From positions 644,205 to 708,204 of the forward strand of contig NZ_JAKWBN010000002.1 in the NCBI RefSeq assembly GCF_022511585.1: a stretch of 64,000 bases of DNA, written 5' to 3'. The stretch is from Shimazuella soli (GTDB lineage Bacteria > Bacillota > Bacilli > Thermoactinomycetales > Thermoactinomycetaceae). This document shows, one piece after another, positions 18,226 through 28,900 of the stretch. Numbering within the stretch: position 1 is the first letter of the stretch; every line of letters starts with the position of its first letter. The translations under genes and the position numbers were made by a program. The notes under the pieces are model-generated. The model made no database searches. It was not told the origin of the DNA and saw only the letters and a program-made list of their open reading frames with translations.

Positions 18226-18278
18226 ACTTATTTCATCTAAAATAGGTCAACTCTAACGTGAAAGGCGGTTGATCCATT

Positions 18279-19535
18279 ATGTCAAATAGAGTTGTTGTAA
18301 CAGGGCTAGGTGCTGTATCTCCCATCGGAAATGATTTGTCTACTTTTTGGGATAACCTTTTAGCAGGTAAATCTGGAGCTGGACCACTAACGCGTTTTGA
18401 TCCTGATTCATTTCCCACCCCATTCACAACCAGAATAGCAGCGGAAGTAAAAGATTTCGATCCTCTTCCTTTTATTGATAAAAAAGAAGTTCGCAAAATG
18501 GATATTTTTATTCAATATGCAGTAGCTGCAGCAAAAATGGCGATTGAACATGCAAAATTGGATATGGAAAAAGAAGATTTGGATGAAGTTGGGGTCTATA
18601 TTGGTTCTGGGATCGGTGGCATGAACACCATTGAAGCAAATGCACAAATACTGCATGAGCGTGGTCCTAAGCGTGTAAGCCCATTTTTTATCCCCATGCT
18701 TATTGCCAACATGGCATCGGGACAAGTATCGATCTTAACAGGAGCAAAAGGTCCAAATAGTGCTTCTGTGACCGCTTGTGCATCTGGAACACACAGCATC
18801 GGTGAGGCATTTCGTATCTTGCAGCGAGGAGAAGCTTCTGTGATGATTACAGGTGGTACGGAGGCAACCGTGACACCACTTTCTTTTGCAGGATTTTGTT
18901 CGGCTCATGCTATGTCTACTCGCAATGATGATCCAGAACATGCAAGTCGTCCTTTTGACAAAGAGCGGGATGGATTTGTGATGGGGGAAGGTGCTGGTAT
19001 TTTGGTGCTAGAGACCTTAGACCATGCACTTGCACGAGGAGCGAATATCATCGCAGAAATGGTTGGCTATGGAATGACTGCTGATGCTCACCATTTAACA
19101 GCCCCAGCCCCTGAAGGTGAAGGTGCTCGCCGCAGCATGATTCGGGCACTCAAAGATGCAAATCTAGAACCAACTGAAGTGGACTATATCAATGCACATG
19201 GCACTTCCACAGATTTGAATGACAAATTCGAAACGATGGCTATCAAAGGCGCGTTTGGGAACCATGCTTATAAGCTGGCTGTCAGCTCTACAAAATCGAT
19301 GACAGGTCACTTATTAGGTGCAGCTGGTGGTATAGAAGCGATTGTATTGGCAAAGTCCATTCAAGATCAAGTAATACCTGCAACCATTAACTATGAATTC
19401 CCTGATCCAGATTGTGATCTTGATTATGTGCCAAATGAAGCTCGCAAAGCCAATGTGCGAGTTGCTTTGTCCAATTCTCTTGGATTTGGAGGCCACAACG
19501 CTACCATTATCATGAAAGCTGTTGAGGAAGTATAA
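18279..19535 (+). CDS. fabF: Beta-ketoacyl-ACP synthase II
   Basis: Elongating condensing enzyme of type II fatty acid synthesis, 418 residues. The Cys-His-His triad is visible: Cys168 in TACASGTHS, His in [11 protein letters not shown] and His in [12 protein letters not shown]. Its stop overlaps the rnc start by one base (TAATG), so rnc is translationally coupled. Confidence 0.97.
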   Translation: MSNRVVVTGLGAVSPIGNDLSTFWDNLLAGKSGAGPLTRFDPDSFPTPFTTRIAAEVKDFDPLPFIDKKEVRKMDIFIQYAVAAAKMAIEHAKLDMEKEDLDEVGVYIGSGIGGMNTIEANAQILHERGPKRVSPFFIPMLIANMASGQVSILTGAKGPNSASVTACASGTHSIGEAFRILQRGEASVMITGGTEATVTPLSFAGFCSAHAMSTRNDDPEHASRPFDKERDGFVMGEGAGILVLETLDHALARGANIIAEMVGYGMTADAHHLTAPAPEGEGARRSMIRALKDANLEPTEVDYINAHGTSTDLNDKFETMAIKGAFGNHAYKLAVSSTKSMTGHLLGAAGGIEAIVLAKSIQDQVIPATINYEFPDPDCDLDYVPNEARKANVRVALSNSLGFGGHNATIIMKAVEEV

Positions 19536-20230
19536 TGTTAATCGATTTTGAAAAGGTGGAGCAAATTACAGGAATCTATATTCAAAATAGAAATCTATTT
19601 GTACAAGCATTCACCCATACTTCCTTTGCCCACGAACGAAAATCCCCCGGACGTGTTCAAGATAATGAACGCTTAGAATATCTCGGAGATGCAGTATTAG
19701 AACTACTTGTTTCTGAATTCCTGTACTATCGCTTTCCCAAAATGAGTGAAGGGGAATTAACCCGAACACGAGCAAGAGTGGTATGCGAACCATCCCTTGC
19801 TTCCTTTGCTCGTGAACTTGAGTTTGGTAAGTTTGTTCGATTGGGAAAAGGAGAAGAGCTTACAGGAGGCCGAGAGAGACCATCCTTATTGGCAGATTTA
19901 TTTGAGGCTTTCATCGGTGCACTATATTTGGATCAAGGACTAGAAAAGGTTCGCCAGTTTTTAAACAAACTTGTTTTCCCACAGATCAATGGTACCTGGT
20001 TGGAACAAATGACAGATGCTAAAAGCCAATTACAAGAATTGGCTCAGCAAGAGAAGAGAGGAACATTGGAGTATCGAATTGTAGATGTCCAAGGACCTGC
20101 ACATGACCGCTTCTTTTCGGCTGAAGTTTATTTGGATGATAAAAAATTGGGTCGAGGGTCTGGACGTTCGAAAAAAGAAGCAGAGCAACAGGCAGCCAGT
20201 ACTGCTTTAAAAGCGTGGAAAACAAACTAA
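19535..20230 (+). CDS. rnc: Ribonuclease III
   Basis: Double-strand-specific endoribonuclease for rRNA processing and mRNA turnover, 231 residues. The catalytic signature [18 protein letters not shown] is near residue 43 and a second acidic site is in [16 protein letters not shown]. The dsRNA-binding domain occupies about residues 160-230 ([12 protein letters not shown] ... [14 protein letters not shown]). In Bacillus it is followed directly by smc; here 5.7 kb of other genes intervene. Confidence 0.97.
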   Translation: MLIDFEKVEQITGIYIQNRNLFVQAFTHTSFAHERKSPGRVQDNERLEYLGDAVLELLVSEFLYYRFPKMSEGELTRTRARVVCEPSLASFARELEFGKFVRLGKGEELTGGRERPSLLADLFEAFIGALYLDQGLEKVRQFLNKLVFPQINGTWLEQMTDAKSQLQELAQQEKRGTLEYRIVDVQGPAHDRFFSAEVYLDDKKLGRGSGRSKKEAEQQAASTALKAWKTN

Positions 20231-20262
20231 ACCACTGTGAGGGGATCACGGTGGTTTTATTT
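20229..20262 (+). terminator. Terminator after rnc
   Basis: AACCACTGTG paired with CACGGTGGTT (one G-T pair), followed by a T-rich stretch. It ends the fatty acid operon. Confidence 0.82.
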
Positions 20263-20445
20263 TACAAAAATATAGTTTCCTAACAAAGTTAAAGGAATAC
20301 TAATACTTAATTTTCAAGGCATATAAAAAAATATTATTGTAAGGGTTTTCAAATGAGTTTGTTCATGATATAGTCAAACTTAATTACGAAGCATAAAATA
20401 CTTCCTTTTGTTAATATGAAGTAAAAGATGCAAAGGTGGGCATTT

Positions 20446-21288
20446 ATGGAAGTCGATTTTCGTCAACTGGTCCAAGGTTTATATTCAAATCTATCAACAG
20501 GACAAAAGAAAGTTGCTGAATATATTTTAGATAATTTTGATAGGGCTGCATTTTTGACTGCGGAACAGATTGGTAGAGAGATAAAGGTGAGTCAGACAAC
20601 CGTTATTCGCCTCTCTTATGCACTAGGATTTCGGGGTTTTTCCGAAATGCAACAAACGATTCAAGCTGAGGTGCTTTCCAAGAAACCATCCTCTGTTGTA
20701 GAAAAAACTGCAAATTTGAATGAAAAAGCTTCCATCTTTACTCCGATTATTGAAAAAGATATTGATATTTTACAACGTATGTCCCAAGAGATAGATGAAG
20801 AACATTTATGGAAAGCAATAGATTGGCTGTTAAAAGCAGATAGTATATTGGTGATTGGCTATCGAAGTTCCTATGCTGCTGCACACTGGTTTTCATTTGG
20901 CCTCGGTGAACTTCGGGATCATGTTGATTTGAATCCTACTTCTGGTCATATGGGCAAATTACTTACGTTATCTCAAAAATCTGTAGTGTTTATTATTTCC
21001 TATCCAAGATATAGTCCACAATCATTAATAATCGCTGAACATGCGAAGCATGTAGGAGCTAAGGTGATCGCAGTAACAGATCGTGTCTTGTCTCCAATCG
21101 CAAATACAGCAGATCTTTGTTTTTATGCAGAGACCAATCTCATGTCAGGTTATAATTCGATCGCAGCTAGCATTAGTCTTTTGAATCTATTTCTAGTGGG
21201 TCTTCAAAGTAAACTGTCAACAGAAGATCAATCACGCCGCAAGAATTTAGAACAATTATATTCACAGTTGGGCATTTTTTCGGAATGA
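20446..21288 (+). CDS. RpiR-family regulator
   Basis: Transcription factor of 280 residues: an N-terminal RpiR-type helix-turn-helix (TAEQIGREIKVSQTTVIRLS, about residues 35-54) and a SIS sugar-phosphate-binding domain (about residues 120-260; VIGYRSSYAAAHWF, IISYPRYSPQ). ATG 20446 has AAAGGTGGG upstream and is preferred over ATG 20428. It heads the island of racemase, permease and peptidase genes and is their likely regulator, probably responding to a phosphorylated or amino-sugar ligand, although several SIS regulators have unknown effectors. Confidence 0.88.
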   Translation: MEVDFRQLVQGLYSNLSTGQKKVAEYILDNFDRAAFLTAEQIGREIKVSQTTVIRLSYALGFRGFSEMQQTIQAEVLSKKPSSVVEKTANLNEKASIFTPIIEKDIDILQRMSQEIDEEHLWKAIDWLLKADSILVIGYRSSYAAAHWFSFGLGELRDHVDLNPTSGHMGKLLTLSQKSVVFIISYPRYSPQSLIIAEHAKHVGAKVIAVTDRVLSPIANTADLCFYAETNLMSGYNSIAASISLLNLFLVGLQSKLSTEDQSRRKNLEQLYSQLGIFSE

Positions 21289-21358
21289 ATGAAAGATATA
21301 CAGTGAAGGAGGTGAGGGCTCAAATTTATTTCATATAGAGATAGAAGGAGAGTTTTCC

Positions 21359-22474
21359 ATGAGAATCGATAAGATCATATTACGTCAATTAAAAATGAAA
21401 ATGGTGTCCCCCTTTCGAACCAGCTTTGGTACCCAGACAGATCGGGAATTTTTGCTTACAGAAGTACACGGCGAAGGATGGACGGGTTTCGGAGAGTGTG
21501 TAGTGAATACTGCACCTATGTATAACGAAGAGACCGTTGGAACAGCAAAACATATCATAGAGCAGTTTTTAATTCCGATTCTTTTCGAGCGTGGTGAATT
21601 TATCCATCCTGATAATATTCGTGATTGGTTTTCTCCTATAAGACGAAATATGATGGCAAAGTCTTCACTCGAAGGTGCAGTCTGGGATTTATATGCGAAA
21701 AGTAAAGGTCAAACGCTTGCACAAGCATTGGGAGGAGAAAAAGATAAGATCGAGGTAGGTATCAGTATTGGCATTCAAGAACAAATAGATGATCTTTATC
21801 GGTTAGTAGAGCAATATCTTGAGCAAGGATATCGCCGAATGAAAATAAAGATCAAACCTGGTAAGGACATAGAAGTTTTACAAGGATTACGAGCTCGTTT
21901 TGGAAATATTCCCATGATGGCAGATGCAAATTCTGCTTATACACTTGATGATTTATCCTTATTTAAAGAGATAGATGATCTCGGGTTAATGATGATCGAA
22001 CAGCCACTTGCGCATGATGATATTGTCGATCATGCAAAATTACAACGCGAGTTAAAGACTCCAGTATGTCTAGATGAGAGTATTCATTCCTTGGAAGATG
22101 CCCGTAAAGCAATTGAATTAGGAAGCACACGTGTAATCAATATAAAAATTGGTCGTGTTGGCGGACTGACTGAAGCAAAGCGAATTCATGACTATGCTTT
22201 GGAACATGGAGTTCCTGTTTGGTGTGGTGGAATGCTAGAATCGGGGATTGGACGAGCACATAATATTGCCATTACCTCTCTACCTAATTTTACTCTCCCT
22301 GGTGATACGGCAGGGTCTACCCGATATTGGCAAGAAGATATCATCGATCCATTTGTAGAAGTACAAAATGATGGAACCATCATCCTTCCCACCAATTCAG
22401 GAATAGGCTATCATCCTAATGCAGAAAAAATAGAAAAATATACGATTTGGAAAAAGGAATATACAACTGGATAA
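21359..22474 (+). CDS. N-succinylamino acid racemase / o-succinylbenzoate synthase family
   Basis: Enolase-superfamily enzyme of 371 residues. The muconate-lactonising barrel shows the catalytic KxK in MKIKIKPGKD (about 160-166), metal ligands Asp in MMADANSAY, Glu in MIEQPL and Asp in CLDESI, and the second catalytic Lys in NIKIGRVGG. The C-terminal GGMLESGIGRA and LPGDTAGS blocks point to the NSAR/OSBS branch rather than dipeptide epimerases. No menaquinone gene is nearby, and an M20 peptidase and a permease follow, so racemisation of N-acylated (N-succinyl) amino acids is more likely than the MenC role. GAAGGAG precedes the start. Confidence 0.82.
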   Translation: MRIDKIILRQLKMKMVSPFRTSFGTQTDREFLLTEVHGEGWTGFGECVVNTAPMYNEETVGTAKHIIEQFLIPILFERGEFIHPDNIRDWFSPIRRNMMAKSSLEGAVWDLYAKSKGQTLAQALGGEKDKIEVGISIGIQEQIDDLYRLVEQYLEQGYRRMKIKIKPGKDIEVLQGLRARFGNIPMMADANSAYTLDDLSLFKEIDDLGLMMIEQPLAHDDIVDHAKLQRELKTPVCLDESIHSLEDARKAIELGSTRVINIKIGRVGGLTEAKRIHDYALEHGVPVWCGGMLESGIGRAHNIAITSLPNFTLPGDTAGSTRYWQEDIIDPFVEVQNDGTIILPTNSGIGYHPNAEKIEKYTIWKKEYTTG

Positions 22475-22499
22475 ATAGAAGATCTAAGGAGGCAATAGT

Positions 22500-23921
22500 A
22501 TGGAAAAAACGATGAACCAAAAACCGAATTTTTTCAAACGTCTTTTAAAGCCTGATGCTTATGTTCTTCTTTTTTGTATTTTAATCATTTGTGCTATTGC
22601 AACGTATATTTTACCAGCAGGTGAGTTTAAACATGTGCCGCAAGGAGATCTGACTGTTACCGTACCAGGAAGTTATCATGCTGTTGCGTCGAATCCAACG
22701 GGATTTATGGACTTTTTTATGGCTATTCAAACAGGAATGGTAAAAGCAGCTCCGCTTATCTTTCTGATTTTGTTTACTGGTGGAGCATTGAAAGTTTTGG
22801 AGAAAACAGGAGCGATTAATGCTGCTATTGCCAAAACGGTTAAGCGTTTTCAAAAGAAAGAAATTTTATTAATCATTGTCATTGGAGTTTTGTTCTCCGT
22901 ACTTGGAACCACTGGAGTGGTGGTCAATTCTATCATTGCCTTTGTTCCATTAGGAATTATCATTGCCAGGGCGATGAAATTAGATGCCATATTTGGGGTA
23001 TCCCTGATTTATCTTGGAGCATACGCAGGTTTTAACGCTTCTATGATCACACCTTCTACTTTGGGGTTATCACAGAAAATTGCAGAACTGCCTATTCTTT
23101 CTGGAATTGGGTATCGAGCTGTTATTTATACAGCGTTTGTAATCGCGACACTTGCCTATATCTATATCTACATGCTTAAACTTCGCAAGAACCCAGATAA
23201 TAGTTTGTTGGGTAATGATAAGTTCCCTTTAGCAATTGGGGATGCAGAAGAATGGGATGAGAACCAGGCCTTTACTACGCGTCAAAAGTGGATGCTTACG
23301 TTTGCAGGACTGACACTTCTGGTTTTTGTTATTTGCACTATTATCTATAAATTAGATGTGGATGCGATGACTGCAATGTTTGTCTTTATGGCAGTAGGTT
23401 CAGGCCTTATTGCTGGGATGAAAGCAAATGATATCTCCAAAACCTTTCTCAAGGGATGCCAACGTCTTGTTGCTGGTGCACTGATTGTGGGTATGGCACG
23501 AGCTGTAGTGATTATTTTAGGTGACGGCAAGCTGATCGATACCATTGTCAATGTACTAGCACATCTATTGCAATCGCTACCACCTGTCTTTGGAGCTGTA
23601 GGAATGTTTTTAGGAAGTGCCGGGATTCACTTTTTGATCTCTTCTGGTTCTGGTGAATCTGCTATGATCGTTCCGATCCTTGTTCCATTAGCAGATTTGA
23701 TGCATATTACCCGTCAAGTTGCAGTAGAGGCAGTAATTTTAGGTGAAGGGGTAGTCAACTGTATTAACCCGACTTCAGGTGTGTTGATGGGTGTGCTTGC
23801 TGCAAGTGGGATTGCTTATGGTAAATGGGTGAGATTTATGCTGCCATTAGTTGGTATTTGGATTGCTCTATCGATCATTTTTATCGTAATTGGCGTGTTG
23901 ATCGGTTGGGGACCAGCATAA
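22500..23921 (+). CDS. YfcC-type permease
   Basis: Integral membrane transporter of 473 residues, with around twelve hydrophobic segments, of the YfcC/ArsB-NhaD-like superfamily often annotated as C4-dicarboxylate or basic amino acid transporters. Recognisable stretches are YILPAGEFKHVPQ, a family N-terminal block, SSGSGESAMIVPILVPLAD and INPTSGVLMGVLAASGI. TAAGGAGG precedes ATG 22500. The genetic neighbours suggest uptake of an N-acyl amino acid, peptide or related carboxylate. Confidence 0.82.
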   Translation: MEKTMNQKPNFFKRLLKPDAYVLLFCILIICAIATYILPAGEFKHVPQGDLTVTVPGSYHAVASNPTGFMDFFMAIQTGMVKAAPLIFLILFTGGALKVLEKTGAINAAIAKTVKRFQKKEILLIIVIGVLFSVLGTTGVVVNSIIAFVPLGIIIARAMKLDAIFGVSLIYLGAYAGFNASMITPSTLGLSQKIAELPILSGIGYRAVIYTAFVIATLAYIYIYMLKLRKNPDNSLLGNDKFPLAIGDAEEWDENQAFTTRQKWMLTFAGLTLLVFVICTIIYKLDVDAMTAMFVFMAVGSGLIAGMKANDISKTFLKGCQRLVAGALIVGMARAVVIILGDGKLIDTIVNVLAHLLQSLPPVFGAVGMFLGSAGIHFLISSGSGESAMIVPILVPLADLMHITRQVAVEAVILGEGVVNCINPTSGVLMGVLAASGIAYGKWVRFMLPLVGIWIALSIIFIVIGVLIGWGPA

Positions 23922-23939
23922 GGAGAGGAATGAGGAAAC

Positions 23940-25070
23940 ATGAGTGCAATTTTACAATATCTACAGTCTCACCAGTCGGAGATGCTAGCCGATTTAGAAG
24001 AGTTAGTAAAAGCAGAATCCCCTTCTGATAATAAAGAACTGACAGATAAATGTGGGAAGGTTTTGCAAGCTATATTTGCTAAACATCTTGGACTAACTGC
24101 TGATATATTTCGTAGGGAGCATACCGGTGATCACCTTCGTTTCACTTATGGTGATGGATCGGAACAAATCTTGATTCTCTCTCATTTCGATACCGTTTGG
24201 GATCAGGGGCAGCTTCATTTTCGAGTTGAAGGAAATCGTGCCTTTGGCCCTGGAATATATGATATGAAAGCTGGAATTATACAAGCAATATGGGCATTAA
24301 AAGCTTGTAAAGAGTTAGGGGTTTCATTTAATAAAAAAATAGTATTTCTATGTACAAGTGACGAAGAAACAGGCAGTTTATCATCTCGAAAATTGATCGA
24401 ACAAGAAGCGAAAAAAAGTAGTGTGGTATTAGTTACAGAATTTGCTGTTCGAGGAACGGGAGCATTAAAAACAGAAAGAAAAGGTGTAGGAGATTTTATT
24501 TTCACGATTGCTGGACTTGCTGCTCATGCAGGTAATCATCATGAGGATGGTGTTAGTGCAGTAGAAGAGATGGCACATCAAATTTTATGGTTGAATTCAT
24601 TCACGGATTATACTGCTGGTACTACAATTAATGTAGGTGTTGCAAGAGGTGGAACACGACCAAATGTGGTAGCAGACAAAGCAGAATTACAAGTTGACCT
24701 TCGATTTTCTGATCCACTCGCAGGAGAGCAGATTGCCAGTAAGATCTTAAAAGCAAAAGCCTTTTTGCCCAAAGCTTCTGTAAAAGTAACAGGGGGGATT
24801 AATCGTCCGCCAATGGTAAAAACTCGTTCGACCAAAGAGCTTTTCGAAATGGCTTATGATTGTGGGAAACAAATTGGCATTACTTTAACAGAGACAGCAG
24901 TCGGTGGTGGTAGTGATGGTAATTTCACCGCCGCGCTCGGAATTCCCACTCTCGATGGTCTAGGAGCAATGGGCGACGGTGCTCATGCACAAAATGAACA
25001 TATATTGATTGATCAACTTCCAGTTAGAAGTGCTTTGATGTCTCATCTGGTGAGCCGGCTTTCAGAGTGA
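23940..25070 (+). CDS. M20 family metallopeptidase (CPG2-like)
   Basis: Zinc-dependent amidohydrolase/carboxypeptidase of 376 residues, close in layout to glutamate carboxypeptidase. Metal and catalytic residues: His and Asp in LSHFDTVWD (about residue 82), Asp in GIYDMKAG, Glu-Glu in TSDEETGS, and His in GDGAHAQNEH. The position usually occupied by EPA reads TEFAV, but its Glu is kept. A lid/dimerisation domain is inserted at about 180-290. With the racemase upstream it could release the L-amino acid from an N-acyl derivative, as in D-amino acid salvage clusters of Geobacillus. Exact substrate unknown. Confidence 0.85.
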   Translation: MSAILQYLQSHQSEMLADLEELVKAESPSDNKELTDKCGKVLQAIFAKHLGLTADIFRREHTGDHLRFTYGDGSEQILILSHFDTVWDQGQLHFRVEGNRAFGPGIYDMKAGIIQAIWALKACKELGVSFNKKIVFLCTSDEETGSLSSRKLIEQEAKKSSVVLVTEFAVRGTGALKTERKGVGDFIFTIAGLAAHAGNHHEDGVSAVEEMAHQILWLNSFTDYTAGTTINVGVARGGTRPNVVADKAELQVDLRFSDPLAGEQIASKILKAKAFLPKASVKVTGGINRPPMVKTRSTKELFEMAYDCGKQIGITLTETAVGGGSDGNFTAALGIPTLDGLGAMGDGAHAQNEHILIDQLPVRSALMSHLVSRLSE

Positions 25071-25105
25071 GTTTAACAACTTTCAGGAAACGTTTTGAAC
25101 AGATG

Positions 25106-25137
25106 AATCACTGTGTTCGGGCACAGTGGTTTTTTAG
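25106..25137 (+). terminator. Terminator after the M20 gene
   Basis: AATCACTGTG / CACAGTGGTT stem with a TTCGGG loop and six T. Closes the RpiR-peptidase operon. Confidence 0.85.
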
Positions 25138-25736
25138 TGTTTTATTAGCTTCAATGGTAACTTTAGTTGATATTGGACGGAGATCAACCGCATTGTGACA
25201 ACCAAAATAAACACGAAAAATAGTTCGATATTTGTTATATTTTTGTGCATTCCTATAATAAGTCCACTCAACATAGACCAAACAGCATAGACATCTTCTC
25301 TGAGCAGGATAGGTTTTTTACCAGCTAAGAGATCACGAATAAGCCCACCACCAATACCTGTTAAAATAGATGCAACCATAATGGCATGGATTGGCAAATG
25401 TTGATTTACTGCAAATAAAGCACCTTGAATGGAAAATGCGGACAAACCTATAGCATCAAAAAAGATAAGCCATCTTTTCCACTTATGAAACCAAAGAGTT
25501 GGAGTGAAAATAGTGAACGTAATCGCAATGAGTGCAGTATAGATAGCTATATTTTGTTTCCAAAGCATAGAGGCAGGTAATCCGATTAACAAATTACGAA
25601 TGACTCCTCCTCCAAAAGTAGTGATAAATCCCAAAACATAGACGCCAAATATATCATATTGTTCTTCGATTGCCATCATTGCTCCACTCACAGCAAAAGC
25701 AGCAATGCCAATGTAATTAAAAATATCCCAAATCAT
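25134..25736 (-). CDS. TRIC-type membrane protein (UPF0126)
   Basis: Integral membrane protein of 200 residues with two homologous halves of three helices each, the bacterial TRIC cation-channel family. Each half carries the glycine-rich motif: FGGGVIRNLLIG and GIGGGLIRDLLAG. Start ATG 25736. It is convergent with the M20 gene and divergent from smc. A potassium channel role is known for some bacterial members. Confidence 0.87.
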   Translation of the reverse strand: MIWDIFNYIGIAAFAVSGAMMAIEEQYDIFGVYVLGFITTFGGGVIRNLLIGLPASMLWKQNIAIYTALIAITFTIFTPTLWFHKWKRWLIFFDAIGLSAFSIQGALFAVNQHLPIHAIMVASILTGIGGGLIRDLLAGKKPILLREDVYAVWSMLSGLIIGMHKNITNIELFFVFILVVTMRLISVQYQLKLPLKLIKH

Positions 25737-25977
25737 ATGCTACCTCGTTTAGTTGAGAAATACTTATTTCTAGGTATAAAGCTTAATATATTCCTATTTT
25801 GTACAATAATAATCATTTTTAGTTTTAAATTAGTTCTGGAAATCAGTAATGTCCAATCCTGCTATAGATTGATTCATTTTTCGTATTTTCAAAAAGATAG
25901 AGGTGAGCAAGTCAATTTTTTGTTAAATATATGCTACAATAGGCAAGTTAGCGATTAAGAAAGGAGGTATCTTTTCG

Positions 25978-28900
25978 ATGCATCTTAAACGCTTAGAAAT
26001 GTCTGGATTTAAATCTTTTGCAAGTCGCACTGAATTGGAGTTTGTACCTGGAATTACAGCAGTGGTCGGTCCGAATGGAAGCGGCAAGAGCAATGTCACG
26101 GATGCGATACGCTGGGTATTAGGAGAACAAAGTGCTAAGTCTCTGCGTGGTACGAAAATGGAAGATGTAATCTTTGTCGGGAGTGATTCACGTAAACCGG
26201 TTGGTTTTTGTGAAGTTTCTATCACCTTGGACAACACCAAACGAATTCTGCCTTTGGATTATGCAGAAGTTACCGTAACTCGTCGAGTTTATCGATCTGG
26301 AGATAGTGAGTACCTCCTCAATCGGCAAGCTTGTAGGTTAAAAGATATTCAAGAATTGTTTATGGATACGGGAATTGGGAAAGAAGCATATTCGATGATT
26401 GGACAAGGTCGAATAGAAGAGATGATCAGCAACAAATCAGAAGATAGACGAGCTATCTTTGAAGAGGCTGCTGGCATTGTTAAATATAAATCTCGTAAAA
26501 AAGAAGCAGAAAAAAAACTTGCAGATGCAGAGCAAAATCTAGTTCGTATTCGCGATTTAATTCATGAACTTCGCAATCAACTGGAACCACTGCAAAAACA
26601 AGCAGAACATGCTCAGCAGTTTAAAGCATGGCAACAAGAATTAACAGAGGTAGAAATATCTTTTTATGTACATAAGATTGAGACTCTACATGAAGAGTGG
26701 ACCAAAACTTCTCAGCTGGTAAAGCAGCTGAAAGAACAACATATATCTGGTGCTTCTAAACAAAGTAAAGAAGAAGCAGAATTAGCACAAGTCAAATTCC
26801 AATTGGTGGAATTAGAAAAGAAATGGGAAATTCTTCAGTCAGAATTACTAGACACGAGTGAAAAAGTGGAAAAAGCGGACGCCGAAAAACAGGTTTGGCA
26901 AGAGCGAACAAAAAATCGAGCAGAAATGGAAGAAAAATTACAGGAACAATTGAAAGCTTATGTTGCGGAATATACAACAAGTGAGAAAGAACGGTTAGCA
27001 AAACAACAACAACATCAAGCAAAAAAACTAGAATTATCTACTCTTCAAGACCAAATGAAAGCGATAAAATTTACAGCAAATCAAGAAATCGAATCAGAAG
27101 TATCTTCGACGCAGATCGAATGGGAAAAGATAAAGAATGAACAAGTTCGGGATGATAGCGAAAAGAAATATATTCTAAATCAGTGTGAAGAGATAGAGCA
27201 AGAATTTGCGACTTACCAGCAAGAAAAGCAGATTTTGAATGAAGAAAAGAAAAAATTAGAGCAGATCAGTAATGAAATCGAGCAGCAAATCGATGCCGTA
27301 GAAGCAGAACTGGAGTTAAAAACAACAAAAGCTAACATTTTTGAAACGGAAAAAATAGAATGTTTGTCAGAACAGAAAAATCTGCACAATCAATTACTAC
27401 AATTGGAAAAGCAATTGGTTCGAATCCAATCGGAGCGCGATGTATTGCAATCCATGGAACAAAATCATGCTGGTTTTTTCCAAGGAGTAAAAGCTGTTTT
27501 GGAGAATCGTTCACTAACTGGTATTATTGGAGCCGTGGCAGAGTTGATCCAAGTGCCTAAAAAAGTAGAAGTAGCGATGGAAACAGCACTTGGTGGAGCT
27601 TTGCAGCATGTAGTTGTAGAGGATGAAGCAGCTGCTCGCAGCGCAATTTCCTTCTTAAAAGAGAAACGACTAGGACGAGCAACCTTTTTGCCGATCAATG
27701 TGATAAAAGGAAGAAGTATTCCTGAACATGATTTAGCAAAACTTGCACACATCAGTGGTTTCTTAGGAGTTGCAGATGATTTAGTTTCGACAGCCGTTGC
27801 TTATCGTCCGTTATGCTCTCAGTTACTGGGGAATGTTTTGGTAACAGATAACTTAGCAACGGCAAATAAAGTTGCCCAAGTTTTATCTCATCGTTATCGA
27901 GTCGTTACCTTGGAAGGGGACGTTGTCAACCCCGGGGGATCGATGACTGGGGGAAGTAGACAGAACAAGACTCCTAATCTGCTTGCACGCAGTCGCCAAC
28001 TGGAAGAATTGAATCAACAAGTCCAACAATGGCTTGATAAACAAGAGAAACTTCAAGCGGATGAGAAGATGCAGACGGAGAGATTAGCATCTCTGGAGAA
28101 TGAATGGAAAATTATCCAAACGAATCTAAACGATTTGTTTGCTCAGCAGAAGGATTTAGATGCTAAAAAGCAAGAAAACCAATTACAATTTAAAAACAAT
28201 GCACATCGCTTGAATCTAATTGTTATTAGGGAAGAGGAATCAAATAAAAAACGTGCTCAATTGCAGCAACGATTACGTGAAATGGAAGACATTCAACATA
28301 ATAGGATGGAAAGATTAAAAGAATTAGAAGTCTTATTAGAACAAGAGGAGTTTATAAGAAAACAACAAGCAGATGAAGAGAGAGAAAGAAACACCCAATT
28401 AACGGAGTACCGAATTGAGGAAGCAAAACTTCAACAAATGATAAGCGGTTTAGAAGAAGATTTAAACCGGATTGAAGAGGCACAACAAAAAAATCTTACC
28501 TTGCAGCAAAATACAGAAAAAGAACAACAAAAGCTTTTGGAGATGGAAGACTTAAGCGAAGAAGCATGGCAAAGATTACTCGCTTCCCTCTATCAACATC
28601 AAGAGGCAAAAAAATCCCTTCAATTAGAGATTTCCGAACTCCGCGATGAGCGTGATGCTTGTAGTCAAAAACATCAAGAGTTAGAGCACATTGTTTATGA
28701 GAATAGCAAGTTGCTTCGTTCTTATGAAGAAAAACTTCATCAGCAAGAAGTACGAGTGAACCGTCTTGATGTCGAGCTTAACCATCTTCTGCAAAAATTA
28801 GCAGAGGAGTATGAAACAAGCTTTGAAGGTGCGAAAGAAAAGTATGGTGTACCTGAGAATCCAGCACAAGCAGAAAGAAAAGTCAGATCTTTAAAGCAAA

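Noticed and set aside
21359..22474. Dipeptide (Ala-Glu) epimerase
   Set aside because: The C-terminal GGMLESGIGRA block and overall pattern fit the NSAR/OSBS branch better than dipeptide epimerases.
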